DNA of 64,000 nt, taken from the NCBI GenBank assembly GCA_938002965.1, contig CALKZY010000030.1, positions 1 through 64,000 of the forward strand, written 5' to 3'. This DNA is from an uncultured Acidimicrobiales bacterium. GTDB lineage: Bacteria > Actinomycetota > Acidimicrobiia > Acidimicrobiales > SZUA-35. A program made the translations under genes and the position numbers. A model generated the notes under the pieces. The model was not told where the DNA came from, did not search any database, and saw only the letters and a list, made by a program, of their open reading frames with translations. Each line of letters starts with the position of its first letter. Within the stretch, counting starts at the first letter, position 1. Shown piece by piece: positions 46,192-55,365 of the stretch.

Positions 46192-46374
46192 ATGACACCG
46201 GCGCGGTTAGTCCAACTTGGATGGATTCTGTTCGCCATCAGCGGACTGCTGTTCCTTATTCCGGCACTGCAGGCCGGTGATCCGTTGATAATTGCCGGTT
46301 GTATTCTCTGGCTTGTGGCCGTAGCGATCTTCCTACTGGTCGACCGGTTGACCGCCCGGGACGCGGGCCACTAG
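46192..46374 (+). CDS. Small two-span membrane protein
   Basis: The 60-residue frame from ATG 46192 has two hydrophobic stretches (LGWILFAISGLLFLIPAL and IIAGCILWLVAVAIFLLV) and a short polar end. No family is recognised. It is divergent from the AlaX gene and convergent with the Rieske gene. Start 46186 is also possible. Confidence 0.55.
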   Translation: MTPARLVQLGWILFAISGLLFLIPALQAGDPLIIAGCILWLVAVAIFLLVDRLTARDAGH

Positions 46375-46382
46375 CCCGGCGA

Positions 46383-47495
46383 CTATCCGAGCGCGGCCAA
46401 CACCATGGAGTGGAAGTGGTGGACGGCATGCTCGGAGATCTCGGGACGGTCGGGGATGCAGATGAACCGGCCTTGGTGGTAGGCCAGTGACCGTAGGCCG
46501 ACCTGTACGTTCTCCACAAGGTCGACGTCTTCGGGGCCCAAGATGTCGTTGAAGAAGCCGAAGGCGGCCTTCTCGTCCAGTGACTCTTGATCCTCGGGCC
46601 CGTAGTAGGTGAGGGTCTGTAGGGTTTCTTCCGGACCGGTGGGGGTGAAGTGGAAGGCGAAGATGCCTCGCTGGCCTGGTAGACAACCGAGCGACACGTT
46701 GGGCCACAGGAACAGGCTGGTGAAACCCGGATGCCCGGAGGATGTTTGGTAGACGTCGTTGCCGGGGTTCATGTTTCCGGTCTGGATTGACCAACCGTCG
46801 AACGTCTCGTTGCGATAGGTGGACATGTCGATCAGGTCGACGAAGCCCTTGTGAGCCGGATGACAGTGATAACACTCCAGCAGGTTGTCGCCCACGTTCT
46901 TCCAGTTGCCGGCGATAGTGAAATCGGTGACCGATGTGAACTGCAGGTTTTCCGGCTCAGGGTGGAACCGCCGGATCTCCTCGGCCGCACCAGGATAGGT
47001 CTCGGCCATGGGCTTGGGATCGGGGTCCAGGTTGACGAAGATGAAGCCGCACATTTCTTCCACCGCCACTTCGGGAAGACGGAAGTCTTCGAAGTTGAAG
47101 TCCGACATGCGGTCGGCCATGCGGGCACCGACAAGGCCGCCTTCGGTGTTGTAGACCCAGGCGTGGTAGGGGCAGGTGATCATGGACCGGCCAATGTTGC
47201 CCTTGCCTTCCAGCAGCGAGTGACCTCGGTGGAGGCATACGTTGAAGAAGGCTCGCAGGTCGCCGTCGGCGCTGCGGATTACGAAGATGCGTTGGCCTGC
47301 GATGTCAGCGGTTATGTAGTGCCCCGATTCGGCCAGTTCACTGATGTGGCCGACGAAGATCCAACTGCGTTGGAAGATGGCCTCATGTTCGGCCTCAAGT
47401 ACGGCCGGATCCACGTAGTAGTTGGCGGCCAGCGTGAACGACGCCGTGGGGTCAGCATCAAAGCGGTCGATGGTCCGATTAGGTCGGTCGTACAT
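46383..47495 (-). CDS. Rieske non-heme iron oxygenase, alpha subunit
   Basis: The 370-residue protein has the Rieske ligands CLHRGHSLLEG and CPYHAWVYN for the 2Fe-2S cluster and the mononuclear iron site NLLECYHCHPAHKGFVD (with a distal Asp after). These oxygenases hydroxylate or demethylate aromatic, steroid or quaternary-amine substrates, using an electron carrier. No reductase is adjacent. NVGDNLLECYHC and the size are closest to the aromatic-ring or choline-monooxygenase-like group; the substrate is unknown. Confidence 0.92.
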   Translation of the reverse strand: MYDRPNRTIDRFDADPTASFTLAANYYVDPAVLEAEHEAIFQRSWIFVGHISELAESGHYITADIAGQRIFVIRSADGDLRAFFNVCLHRGHSLLEGKGNIGRSMITCPYHAWVYNTEGGLVGARMADRMSDFNFEDFRLPEVAVEEMCGFIFVNLDPDPKPMAETYPGAAEEIRRFHPEPENLQFTSVTDFTIAGNWKNVGDNLLECYHCHPAHKGFVDLIDMSTYRNETFDGWSIQTGNMNPGNDVYQTSSGHPGFTSLFLWPNVSLGCLPGQRGIFAFHFTPTGPEETLQTLTYYGPEDQESLDEKAAFGFFNDILGPEDVDLVENVQVGLRSLAYHQGRFICIPDRPEISEHAVHHFHSMVLAALG

Positions 47496-47596
47496 GTTGT
47501 TGATTGTCTCACGACCAACCCGATCGGAACCAGCTCACTCGTCGGCCAAGTAGGCCGATTCGGTCTACTTGGCCGGTGTAATCATCCGGTGCAATT

Positions 47597-48754
47597 TCAG
47601 TACATGATCACGCCGAAGTCGCCGGTGTCTCCGGCCCAGTAGAGGCGAACATGCAATCGGTAGTTGCGTCCGCTGTAGAGGCGAACGTCGAACTTGGCGT
47701 TGTAGTCCATGCCGCTGTCGTCATCGCCCGCTCGGAAACGCCACTCGCCGTCCACCTGTTCGAACAGCACCATGACGGTGTCAGCGGAACCGAAGGTACG
47801 GAAGTGGAATCGGCGGTTGGCCTCAGGGTCGACTCGGAACTGCACCTGCTCGCCTGCTTCGAGTGACACTCGACGGGATTCGAACGGTTCGAGTTCGGGC
47901 AACCGTGGCCCGATGCGGGGGTACCACTTCTTGATCCATCGCTTGTCGGCTGGTGACAGTCCCGGGTCTGGTCGGAGACCGTTTTCGAAGTATCGGGTGG
48001 GGCTTTTGATCAGTCCGGGCCCAAACGGGTAATGCATGATCGAGTTCGGATCCCACTTTGACCCCGAGACCGATGTGTCCGGCAGCTTGCGCAGAATGTT
48101 GTAGTAGGTCTTATCTCGGCTCCAACTGTTGGGTGGCTTGGCCAGGGCCTCGTACACCGCCTCTTCATCCCAGACGATGCCGGCGAACGGGTTCTGATGT
48201 TCGTGGGGCATAGCCAAGGTGTGGCCGATCTCATGGATGGCAGTGTCGAGGCTATTGGTGAGATCCCAACCGAAGTTCATGGTGCGGGCTGATGTTGGCT
48301 CTTGAAGAATCCGTCGACCGAGCCACGACCATGACCCTTCGCCGTGAACGAACCCGATACGGACTTCGGCGTCGCTGGGGTTGTTGACTTCTTTGAAGTC
48401 GATGCCCATGCCGACTGCCGACCAGGCGTCGAACGCCTCTTTGACGACTCGTTCCTAAGCTGCCCCTCCTCCCCAACGGAACCGACGGCGATCCCACTCA
48501 AAGTCGTCTTTGTCGAAAAAGTAGTAGCGAAGCGTGGTGCCACTGACCCACTTCATGTCGCCGTTGACGATGGCGGCGGCCCGACCGGGATGTAGACCGC
48601 TTGGCAACTGACGTGGCGGTTGTTCGGGTAGACCACAGACGGTGGCTCCGTCCCCAATGGGAACCACGACTTCCGGTTGAGAGGTCTTCGCCGAAGTTTT
48701 CTTCTTGGACGATGATTTGGCTTTGGATTTGCTGGACGTGGCGCGAGCGGCCAT
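47597..48754 (-). pseudogene. Astacin/matrixin-like zinc protease with one in-frame TAG
   Basis: The frame is open from ATG 48754 (GGAGGG before it) to the stop at 47597 except for TAG at 48455-48457, codon 100. It sits in WGGGAA, TAG, ERVVKEAFDAW; CAG for Gln would restore it. The rest has HEIGHTLAMPHEH (near residues 174-186), the zinc site with a third His, and SIMHYPFG, the Met-turn. A C-terminal beta domain (about 265-385) resembles secreted binding modules. The N-terminus is a Lys/Ser-rich run without an obvious signal peptide. It may be inactivated or need readthrough. Confidence 0.75.
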
Positions 48755-48918
48755 GTTTTCCCTCCAGTTGGTTGTAGGCGACGAGCGCGCCGCGGCGGGC
48801 TACGCATCGAGTTATCCCTCTGTTACGCCGTCAGACGATTGGGAAGGCCGCCTGATACACCGAGAGGCAGCGGTCTGCCGTGCCTTGAGCGCTTCGCTTG
48901 CTAGGTAGCCTGTCTGGG

Positions 48919-49596
48919 ATGGCCACGCCGGGAAAGAGCACCAACGAGGGGACCAAGCCAACCAAACCGTCTAAAGGGGGCAAGGGATCGTCTTCGGTGG
49001 AAACCCGGCAGCGGATCATTGATGCCACCGTTGACAGTCTTAACAGCGAAGGCATGATGGGCACCACTGCTCGATCGATCGCCCGAAGCGGCGGCTTCAA
49101 TCAAGCGCTCATCTACTACCACTTTGACTCGCTGGAGGGGCTGTTCTTTGAAGTCATCAAGTACGTCAACGATCGCCGGCTGGCACATTTCGGCCCCCGT
49201 CTCGAGCAGGTGGCAACGCTAGGCGAACTAGTCGAGGTGGCCATCGAATTGCATCAGGGTGTGCCGGACGCTCGCGACAATTCGGCGGTGGCGCTATTGG
49301 TGGCTGGCTGGTCTACAGGCAGTGGCCTGGGACCGAAGGTGCTGGAGACCCTACGGCCCTGGGATGATGCTGTGTCGTCGGCCGTGGAGCGGATCATGAG
49401 TGAGTCGTCGCTGCCGGCTCTCGTTCCGGTCGACGAGTTGGCCTACGCCATCTCGGCTCTCTTCCTTGGGCTGCAACTGCTGTCCCGCCTGGACCCGAAG
49501 GACAAGACGGCCACGCAGGTGTTTGATTCGCTGGCTGGAGGGGCCAACGCCGCCACCACGCTGTTGACGACGTTCTCCAAACCGAAACCGGCGTAA
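48919..49596 (+). CDS. TetR/AcrR-family regulator
   Basis: The start ATG 48919 gives 225 residues; an in-frame start 21 bases upstream is less likely. After a Lys/Ser-rich head the HTH domain reads TRQRIIDATVDSLNSEGMMG, TTARSIARSGGFNQALIYYHF and the ligand domain follows. TetR repressors usually control adjacent genes; the divergent protease gene (start 48754) is the candidate target. Confidence 0.9.
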   Translation: MATPGKSTNEGTKPTKPSKGGKGSSSVETRQRIIDATVDSLNSEGMMGTTARSIARSGGFNQALIYYHFDSLEGLFFEVIKYVNDRRLAHFGPRLEQVATLGELVEVAIELHQGVPDARDNSAVALLVAGWSTGSGLGPKVLETLRPWDDAVSSAVERIMSESSLPALVPVDELAYAISALFLGLQLLSRLDPKDKTATQVFDSLAGGANAATTLLTTFSKPKPA

Positions 49597-49633
49597 ACGG
49601 CTACCTCAAGCCAACTAGTCGAGATCTTCGAAG

Positions 49634-50473
49634 TCAGCGACGACGACGGGGTTTCTTCAAAGGGTCCAGTGGATGAGGTGGTCGATCGCCTCGGCTGATG
49701 CCGTCCATGGTTTCTTCCAGCGAGTCGGTGAATCGCTTGACCGTTTCTCGATGGGCCAGGCGTGAGGTGACCGCACCTGCCCCTAGACAAACAGGTAGGG
49801 CGATCAAAGCCAGAGGGCCCGTTGCCGCCGCCGTCACCCCAACAGCGAGCACGCTCACTACCGTCACCGCCGAACCTCCAGCGATGGCTTCGATGCGCTT
49901 GTTCCCGACGTCGACGGCCAGACATACCGAGCCGTCAGTATCGGTGGCGGCCGCAGTGGCAGCCCGGACGGTGGCAGCCTGACTCAGGCCGCCCATACCT
50001 TGTATTTTGCGGAGTCCCTCGCCGAGTTTGCCGGCGACGTCGTCTCGTCGGGCGGCGACAACCACGCCGTCAGGCCGTACCCGTGACCGCAGGCCGTGGT
50101 TGGTTTGTAGCCAGTCGACCAGTCGCTGCTGGGCTGTTTCTTCGTCGACGGTAACGGCCCGCGTCGACCAGAGAGTCTTCGGTCCGACCACTCGGTCTAT
50201 CAGACCAGGTTCGCTGTCAACACCCACGCGTGATTCGGCCAAAGCCTCGGCCACGCTGGAGGCCGGCAGGCCGACTTCTGAGGCAATGGCCGCCAAGGTG
50301 GTGATGTCCAGCGCTTCTTCAGTCACTGTTTGGTCTCGCTCGGCCTTCTCTAAGGCTCGACGAATGATGACTTCGGCGCTGGATCGTGGAACGATAGAAG
50401 CCCGAGACTCACCAGCCTGGGGCTCATCAGTGTGAGACTGCACCGCTCGGTCTTGGCTGCCGCCTGAACCCAC
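49634..50473 (-). CDS. Membrane protein of unknown function
   Basis: GTG 50473 has GAGGAGGT nine bases upstream; 279 residues. An N-terminal helical part (VIIRRALEKAERDQTVTEEA, LAAIASEVGLPASSVAEALAE) resembles a small regulatory helix domain, then a predicted membrane segment near 200-240 (VVSVLAVGVTAAATGPLALIALPVCLGAG). The C-terminus is basic, ending PRRRR. I do not recognise it as a named family. Confidence 0.75.
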   Translation of the reverse strand: MGSGGSQDRAVQSHTDEPQAGESRASIVPRSSAEVIIRRALEKAERDQTVTEEALDITTLAAIASEVGLPASSVAEALAESRVGVDSEPGLIDRVVGPKTLWSTRAVTVDEETAQQRLVDWLQTNHGLRSRVRPDGVVVAARRDDVAGKLGEGLRKIQGMGGLSQAATVRAATAAATDTDGSVCLAVDVGNKRIEAIAGGSAVTVVSVLAVGVTAAATGPLALIALPVCLGAGAVTSRLAHRETVKRFTDSLEETMDGISRGDRPPHPLDPLKKPRRRR

Positions 50474-50780
50474 GATGCGCTACCTCCTCAGGTTTGTTCT
50501 CGTAGTTGGTTCCCACTTCATTAGTGGGTTCCCACATCAATCATAGGTCACGGAATCGTGGGGTGATAGGCGGGACAATTGTCCACATGGTGGCTGCCGT
50601 GGCTGGGGTCGGCGGGTGACTCTACCTATCTTGTGGTTCGGTGTCGACTGATGCGGATAGCCTTCACTCAAAGGCGTCAACAGTGTTGTTTGCCGTCACC
50701 ACTACCCGCCCTATCGCCGTGTTGTTGGTTCCAAGCGCAACCTCAGGTGGCGTGGCTGATAGGCAGAACGGCCTTGAGGT
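50474..50780. other. Gap before the polysaccharide cluster
   Basis: No gene is visible. An inverted repeat CCCACT-TCATT-AGTGGG at 50512-50528, followed by a copy of TTCCCAC, lies upstream of the minus-strand gene and could be an operator. The cluster promoter on the plus strand is probably also here. Confidence 0.45.
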
Positions 50781-51899
50781 TTGAGCCGTCCTACTTTGAG
50801 TTGTCAACTTGTCGACAGTCTGTCCACCGGCGGTGCCGAGCGCCTGGTGGCTCTTCAGGCTGTCGAGATGACCAGGGCTGGTCATCAGGTTCACGTCATC
50901 AGCTTGGCCGGGCCGGTTGATGGGCCGGTCACCGATCAGCTGAAAGATGGGTCGATTCCTGTTACCTATGTTCCAACCGGTGGTCGCTACAGCCTGCTCG
51001 ATCCTGCGCGCACCAAGAGGTTGTCGCAAGTGATCTCGACCATCGATCCCGATGTTGTTCACCTGCATTTGGACACCGCAATTATTGTCGGTTCCCGCGC
51101 CGCCCGGTCCAGGGGGTGGCCGGTGGCAGTCACCCTGCACGGCTCTGCTCCCGACTTTCGTCGACTGGCGGGACTTAAACGTCCTCTGCTCAACCGGGCT
51201 CTTCGCCAAGCCGATCGCGTCATCGCCGTTGGCCCCCAGGTGGCCGAAACTTGGAGGTCGGCGGTTCCCGGTCTTGATCCGTCGGTCGTGGTTAACCCGG
51301 TGACCAACATCGGTCCCGCTGTTGATCGCCAGAATCAACTTGGCACTGCCGGTGGGCGGCTGGAGATCATGGCAGTTGGCCGCTTGGTGCATCAGAAGTC
51401 TTATGAGGTGCTGGTTGAAGCCATGCGAATTGTGGTCGACGCCGAGCCTGCCGTGCGCTGCCGAATTGCCGGTGAAGGGCCAGAACGACCACTCATCGAA
51501 GCGGCTATCAGCCAGCATGGCCTTGACGGCCATGTGGAGCTCTTGGGCAGCCGAACTGACGTGGATTCTCTCTTGGCCGAGGCCGACTTGTTTGTGAGCT
51601 CCTCGTCGTCGGAAGGTCTCCCGGTGTCGGTGTTGGAGGCTATGGCTTCCAGCTTGCCGGTGGTTTGTACCGATGTGGGCGACGTGCGGGCCGCGGTGCC
51701 TGAACCCGCAGGGCTAGTGGTTCGGGCCAATGCTCCCGACGAGCTTGCGAGAGCCATGCTGACCATGATTAACGATCACGACCGGCGACTGTCTTGTGGC
51801 AAGGCCGGACGGCAGCACGTAGAAACCCACCACGATCCGGCGCGGTGGGCTACCGGTCTGGCCGAGATTTACAGTGAGCTGACGGGTGGGTTGTCGTGA
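50781..51899 (+). CDS. Family 4 glycosyltransferase
   Basis: The 372-residue protein shows the GT4 N-terminal LVDSLSTGGAERLVALQAVEM, and the donor motif SSSSEGLPVSVLEAMASSLPVV with the preceding LLGSRTDVDSLLAEADLFV. It transfers a sugar from a nucleotide donor to a growing glycan. Start TTG 50781 is likely but the ribosome site is unclear. The stop overlaps the flippase gene start. Confidence 0.9.
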   Translation: MSRPTLSCQLVDSLSTGGAERLVALQAVEMTRAGHQVHVISLAGPVDGPVTDQLKDGSIPVTYVPTGGRYSLLDPARTKRLSQVISTIDPDVVHLHLDTAIIVGSRAARSRGWPVAVTLHGSAPDFRRLAGLKRPLLNRALRQADRVIAVGPQVAETWRSAVPGLDPSVVVNPVTNIGPAVDRQNQLGTAGGRLEIMAVGRLVHQKSYEVLVEAMRIVVDAEPAVRCRIAGEGPERPLIEAAISQHGLDGHVELLGSRTDVDSLLAEADLFVSSSSSEGLPVSVLEAMASSLPVVCTDVGDVRAAVPEPAGLVVRANAPDELARAMLTMINDHDRRLSCGKAGRQHVETHHDPARWATGLAEIYSELTGGLS

Positions 51900-53365
51900 C
51901 GCAGTCTGAGGCCACGTCGCAAGACACCGTCGGTCGACAAGCAGCCCGCGGGGCCACCTGGTCGGGGCTGGCGTTTGCTCTCGACAAGCTGGTGGTGTTC
52001 GTTGCCACCGCTATTCTTGCTCATCTCCTGACCCCGCGGGAGTTCGGCATTGTGGCCATAGCCATGGTGGTGATCGGTTATGTAGAGCGCATTAGTGAAG
52101 GCGGCTTGGAGCCTGCTGTCATCACGTTCCCTGAGTCGGACCAAACGACGATCAATCACGCTGTCGGGTTGAGCCTGGGCCTTGGTTCGCTGTTCGCCTT
52201 GATTGGGGTCGCCACCGCTCCGCTGGTGGCCATGTTGTTCGACGAACCAGATGTCACTCCGGTCATCGCCGTCTTATCGATCCTCTACCTGACTACCTCG
52301 ATGCGCAAAGTATTCGGTGGGGTGCTGGCTCGACGAATGCAGTTCGGCCGCCGGGTGATTCCCGAACTGGTTCGGGCATTGATCAAAGCAGTGATCATGA
52401 TCAGTTTGGCCTGGATGGGATTTGGAGTGTGGGCGCTGACGCTCGGTCATTTGATCGGGGGTGTGGTCGGAGTCATCGGCTACGTCGTTGCCGTCGGCGC
52501 CCGGTTCCGGCCTCGGATCTCGATGTCGACGACACCTGCCCTGCTTCGCATGGGTGGTTCGTTTTCTCTCATTTCGCTGCTGGGCACGCTGGTGCAGAAC
52601 ATCGACTATGTGTTCCTTGGTATTCGGGCAAACACTGCGGCGGTTGGCCTGTACTCCATGGGCTTTCGGGTTCCGGAGTTCACGGTGTTGGCCTTGCCGG
52701 TGGTTGCCAGTCCAGCCTTGATCACCGCCTACACCAAGGTGTTGGACTCGGCCGACGGGCTACGTGCGGCCTACCTGCAAAGCCTGCAGTTGTTGTCACT
52801 CGCTTTGCTGCCGGTTGGTGTCGGTTTGAGCCTGGTGGCTGACGACGCTGTTCCGGTGTTGTTCGGCGACCAGTGGACGGAGTCGATTCCCGTGGTTCGA
52901 CTGGTGGGCTTGATGGGAATTGTGGCTGGCCTGGGTTTTCCGTTGGGTGACGCCCTCAAGGCAACCGAGCGGGCCATGGTGTTGGTGAAGATGGCCGCCG
53001 TGCGGCTCGCTTTCACGGTGCCGATTCTTTGGTGGGCCGCAGGATTGAGTTTGACCGCGGTAGCGGCCTCGCAGTTGGCGTTGGCCAGCGCGCACCTGGT
53101 GGCGTTTGCCGTGGTGGCCCGGTGGTCATTGGGTTCGTCGATTGGCGCCCAGTTTCGGGCGTTGCGGCCGGCGTTGATTTCGGTTGTGGCCATGATCTCG
53201 TGCGTGTTGTTAGTCCGGTGGGCGATCGCCCCCGGTCTGGTGCGCTTGATCATCGCAACGGCCCTCGGGGGCACCGTCTACGGTGCCGTCTTGTTAGTAG
53301 TTGATCGCCGGGCGGTTCAGCGGCTCTCGGCTTTCGTTCCAGGGATGACTGGCGAAGACAGCTAG
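51896..53365 (+). CDS. Polysaccharide flippase, Wzx/MATE-like
   Basis: The 489-residue product has many hydrophobic spans (about 12) and the N-terminal RQAARGATWSGLAFALDKLVVF, ILAHLLTPREFGIVAIAMVV pattern of O-antigen and exopolysaccharide flippases (MviN/RfbX group). It should flip lipid-linked glycan units. Start GTG 51896 overlaps the glycosyltransferase stop by GTGA. Confidence 0.92.
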   Translation: MTQSEATSQDTVGRQAARGATWSGLAFALDKLVVFVATAILAHLLTPREFGIVAIAMVVIGYVERISEGGLEPAVITFPESDQTTINHAVGLSLGLGSLFALIGVATAPLVAMLFDEPDVTPVIAVLSILYLTTSMRKVFGGVLARRMQFGRRVIPELVRALIKAVIMISLAWMGFGVWALTLGHLIGGVVGVIGYVVAVGARFRPRISMSTTPALLRMGGSFSLISLLGTLVQNIDYVFLGIRANTAAVGLYSMGFRVPEFTVLALPVVASPALITAYTKVLDSADGLRAAYLQSLQLLSLALLPVGVGLSLVADDAVPVLFGDQWTESIPVVRLVGLMGIVAGLGFPLGDALKATERAMVLVKMAAVRLAFTVPILWWAAGLSLTAVAASQLALASAHLVAFAVVARWSLGSSIGAQFRALRPALISVVAMISCVLLVRWAIAPGLVRLIIATALGGTVYGAVLLVVDRRAVQRLSAFVPGMTGEDS

Positions 53366-53375
53366 GTGAACTGAC

Positions 53376-55307
53376 ATGTGTGGTATTGCAGGTCTGGCCG
53401 ACCCCCGCGCCAGATCAGAGGGATTGCTTTCGACGGGACGGGATTTTGTGAGGCGGCTTCGTCATCGCGGTCCCGATGGCGACGGGGTGGCACTTGTAGC
53501 TGAGTTGAACCTGGTTGTGGCCCACACCCGTCTAGCCATACAGGATGTTTCGTCGTACGCGGCACAGCCGATGGCATCTGCTGACGGGCGGTTTACGGTC
53601 GTCTACAACGGAGAGATCTACAACCACCGAGAGTTGCGAGCGGAACTGGAGGCCAGCGGAGTTCCATCGTCGACATTCCAGGGACACGGCGACACCGAAA
53701 CGTTGGTGGCGGGTATCGCCCACTGGGGGTTGTCTGCCACGTTGAAGCGTTGTCGAGGCATGTTTGCTTTGGCCGTGGTCGATCGTCGCAAGGCCACGCT
53801 TCAACTCGCTCGTGACCGATTCGGCCAGAAGCCGTTGTACTACGGCCAGCACGGTGGCCGTCTGTTCTTCATGTCCGACTTGGTGGCTCTCGGCCCGATG
53901 CGTCGCGAACTGTCTATTGATCGTGGTGCTTTGGACGGCTACCTGCGAGCCGGTTCGGTGCCCGGCCGGCAGGCCATTTTCGAGGGGTTCTCCAAGGTCA
54001 TGCCAGGCGAGATCGTCACCTTCGCCCATCGAGGTTCGGGTTTTGAGCCTGCTGGGCGTGAGCGCTATTGGAACTACGCCGAGGAGATTCGACAATCGGC
54101 GTCCGATCCTTTCCAGGGTTCGTTTGACGAGGCTGTTGATGAGCTCGAACGAGTGTTGTTGGAGTCCGTTGAGATGCGTCTGTTGTCGGACGTACCCGTC
54201 GGTTCGCTGTTGAGTGGAGGTGTGGATTCGACGTTGGTGACGGCGCTGATGCAGCAGGCATCCCCGTCGGCCGTCAACACGTTCACTGCTGCCTTTCCCG
54301 GGCACGCGATGGACGAGTCGGCGGTGGCGGCCTCGGTGGCAGACCAGTTGGGAACAAAGCACGATCAGGTTGACGTTGACTACGCCGACATGCTGGCGGT
54401 GCTTCCCGATGTTGTGGCCATGAACGGTGAACCGCTGGCTGATCCGTCTCAGATTCCGACGTATCTTGTTTCCCGTTTGGCTCGACAGTCAGTCACGGTT
54501 TCCCTGGCCGGCGATGGTGGTGATGAACTTTTCGGCGGCTACCCAAATCAACGTCGGGGGGCCAGTGTTGTACGACGAGTTGGCCGTCTTCCTGTCCCCG
54601 TACGCATGGGTGTGGGCTCGGTGTTGGGTGCCGCCAGTACAGCACTGCGTCCGTTGGACGCTGGCCGGTCTCGCAGTGCTCGAACCGCTGCGGCATCGTT
54701 CGCTGTCGAGGATCCCCTGGATGCCAGGCTGGCTTTGAGTGGGTGCTGGAAGCAGGGCGAAGTCCCGCTGGCCGAACCGCTGGACGTCGACGTGATTGAT
54801 CTGGTGGATTGGCCGTCGTTCAGCACAATCGAAGAGCAAATGTTGTGGTACGACGGCGTCACGTTTCTGCCAGACCAGGTGCTGAAAAAGGTCGATAGGT
54901 CTTCGATGTGGGTTTCTCTTGAGACGAGGGCTCCTCTTCTTGACCATAATGTGGCCCGCTTCGCATGGACGTTGCCGATGGAGTGGCGTCTTGGGCCCGA
55001 TGGGGCTTCGACGTCAGGCAAGTGGATCCTGAGACGCTTGGTTGATCGTCATGTGCCCCGCGAGATCATGGACCGGCCGAAGCAGGGCTTTGTCCCGCCC
55101 GTTGAGCAGTGGTTGAGGTCGGATCTGGCCGAGTGGGCCGGTGATCTGCTGTCGCCCGATCGGTTGAAGGCCGACGGTCACCTGGATCCGGTCATAATCG
55201 GTCGGGCGTTCCAAGACCATCAGCGACGTGGGGTGGACAACTCCCGACGCTTGTGGTCCGTATTGATGTTCCAAGCCTGGCTGGAGGAGTTGGAGACCGA
55301 TCGGTAG
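53376..55307 (+). CDS. asnB: AsnB-type glutamine amidotransferase
   Basis: The 643-residue enzyme has an N-terminal glutaminase domain starting MCGIAGLA, where Cys2 is the nucleophile, RHRGPDGDGV and NGEIYNHRELR, and a synthetase domain with SGGVDSTLVTALM and AGDGGDELFGGY. Family members amidate Asp or carboxyl groups; within a polysaccharide cluster they often amidate uronic acids. It follows the flippase by 10 bases, so the three genes form one operon. The real substrate cannot be read from sequence. Confidence 0.92.
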   Translation: MCGIAGLADPRARSEGLLSTGRDFVRRLRHRGPDGDGVALVAELNLVVAHTRLAIQDVSSYAAQPMASADGRFTVVYNGEIYNHRELRAELEASGVPSSTFQGHGDTETLVAGIAHWGLSATLKRCRGMFALAVVDRRKATLQLARDRFGQKPLYYGQHGGRLFFMSDLVALGPMRRELSIDRGALDGYLRAGSVPGRQAIFEGFSKVMPGEIVTFAHRGSGFEPAGRERYWNYAEEIRQSASDPFQGSFDEAVDELERVLLESVEMRLLSDVPVGSLLSGGVDSTLVTALMQQASPSAVNTFTAAFPGHAMDESAVAASVADQLGTKHDQVDVDYADMLAVLPDVVAMNGEPLADPSQIPTYLVSRLARQSVTVSLAGDGGDELFGGYPNQRRGASVVRRVGRLPVPVRMGVGSVLGAASTALRPLDAGRSRSARTAAASFAVEDPLDARLALSGCWKQGEVPLAEPLDVDVIDLVDWPSFSTIEEQMLWYDGVTFLPDQVLKKVDRSSMWVSLETRAPLLDHNVARFAWTLPMEWRLGPDGASTSGKWILRRLVDRHVPREIMDRPKQGFVPPVEQWLRSDLAEWAGDLLSPDRLKADGHLDPVIIGRAFQDHQRRGVDNSRRLWSVLMFQAWLEELETDR

Positions 55308-55365
55308 GGAAGTTGTCGAAGACACGCCCGGTGGCGACTTGTTCTTCAGTTAGATTGTTGCCCCG

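Noticed and set aside
48455..48457. Pyrrolysine at the TAG of the protease gene
   Set aside because: Pyrrolysine is known from methylamine enzymes; nothing of that pathway is visible here and the site looks like a lost Gln.
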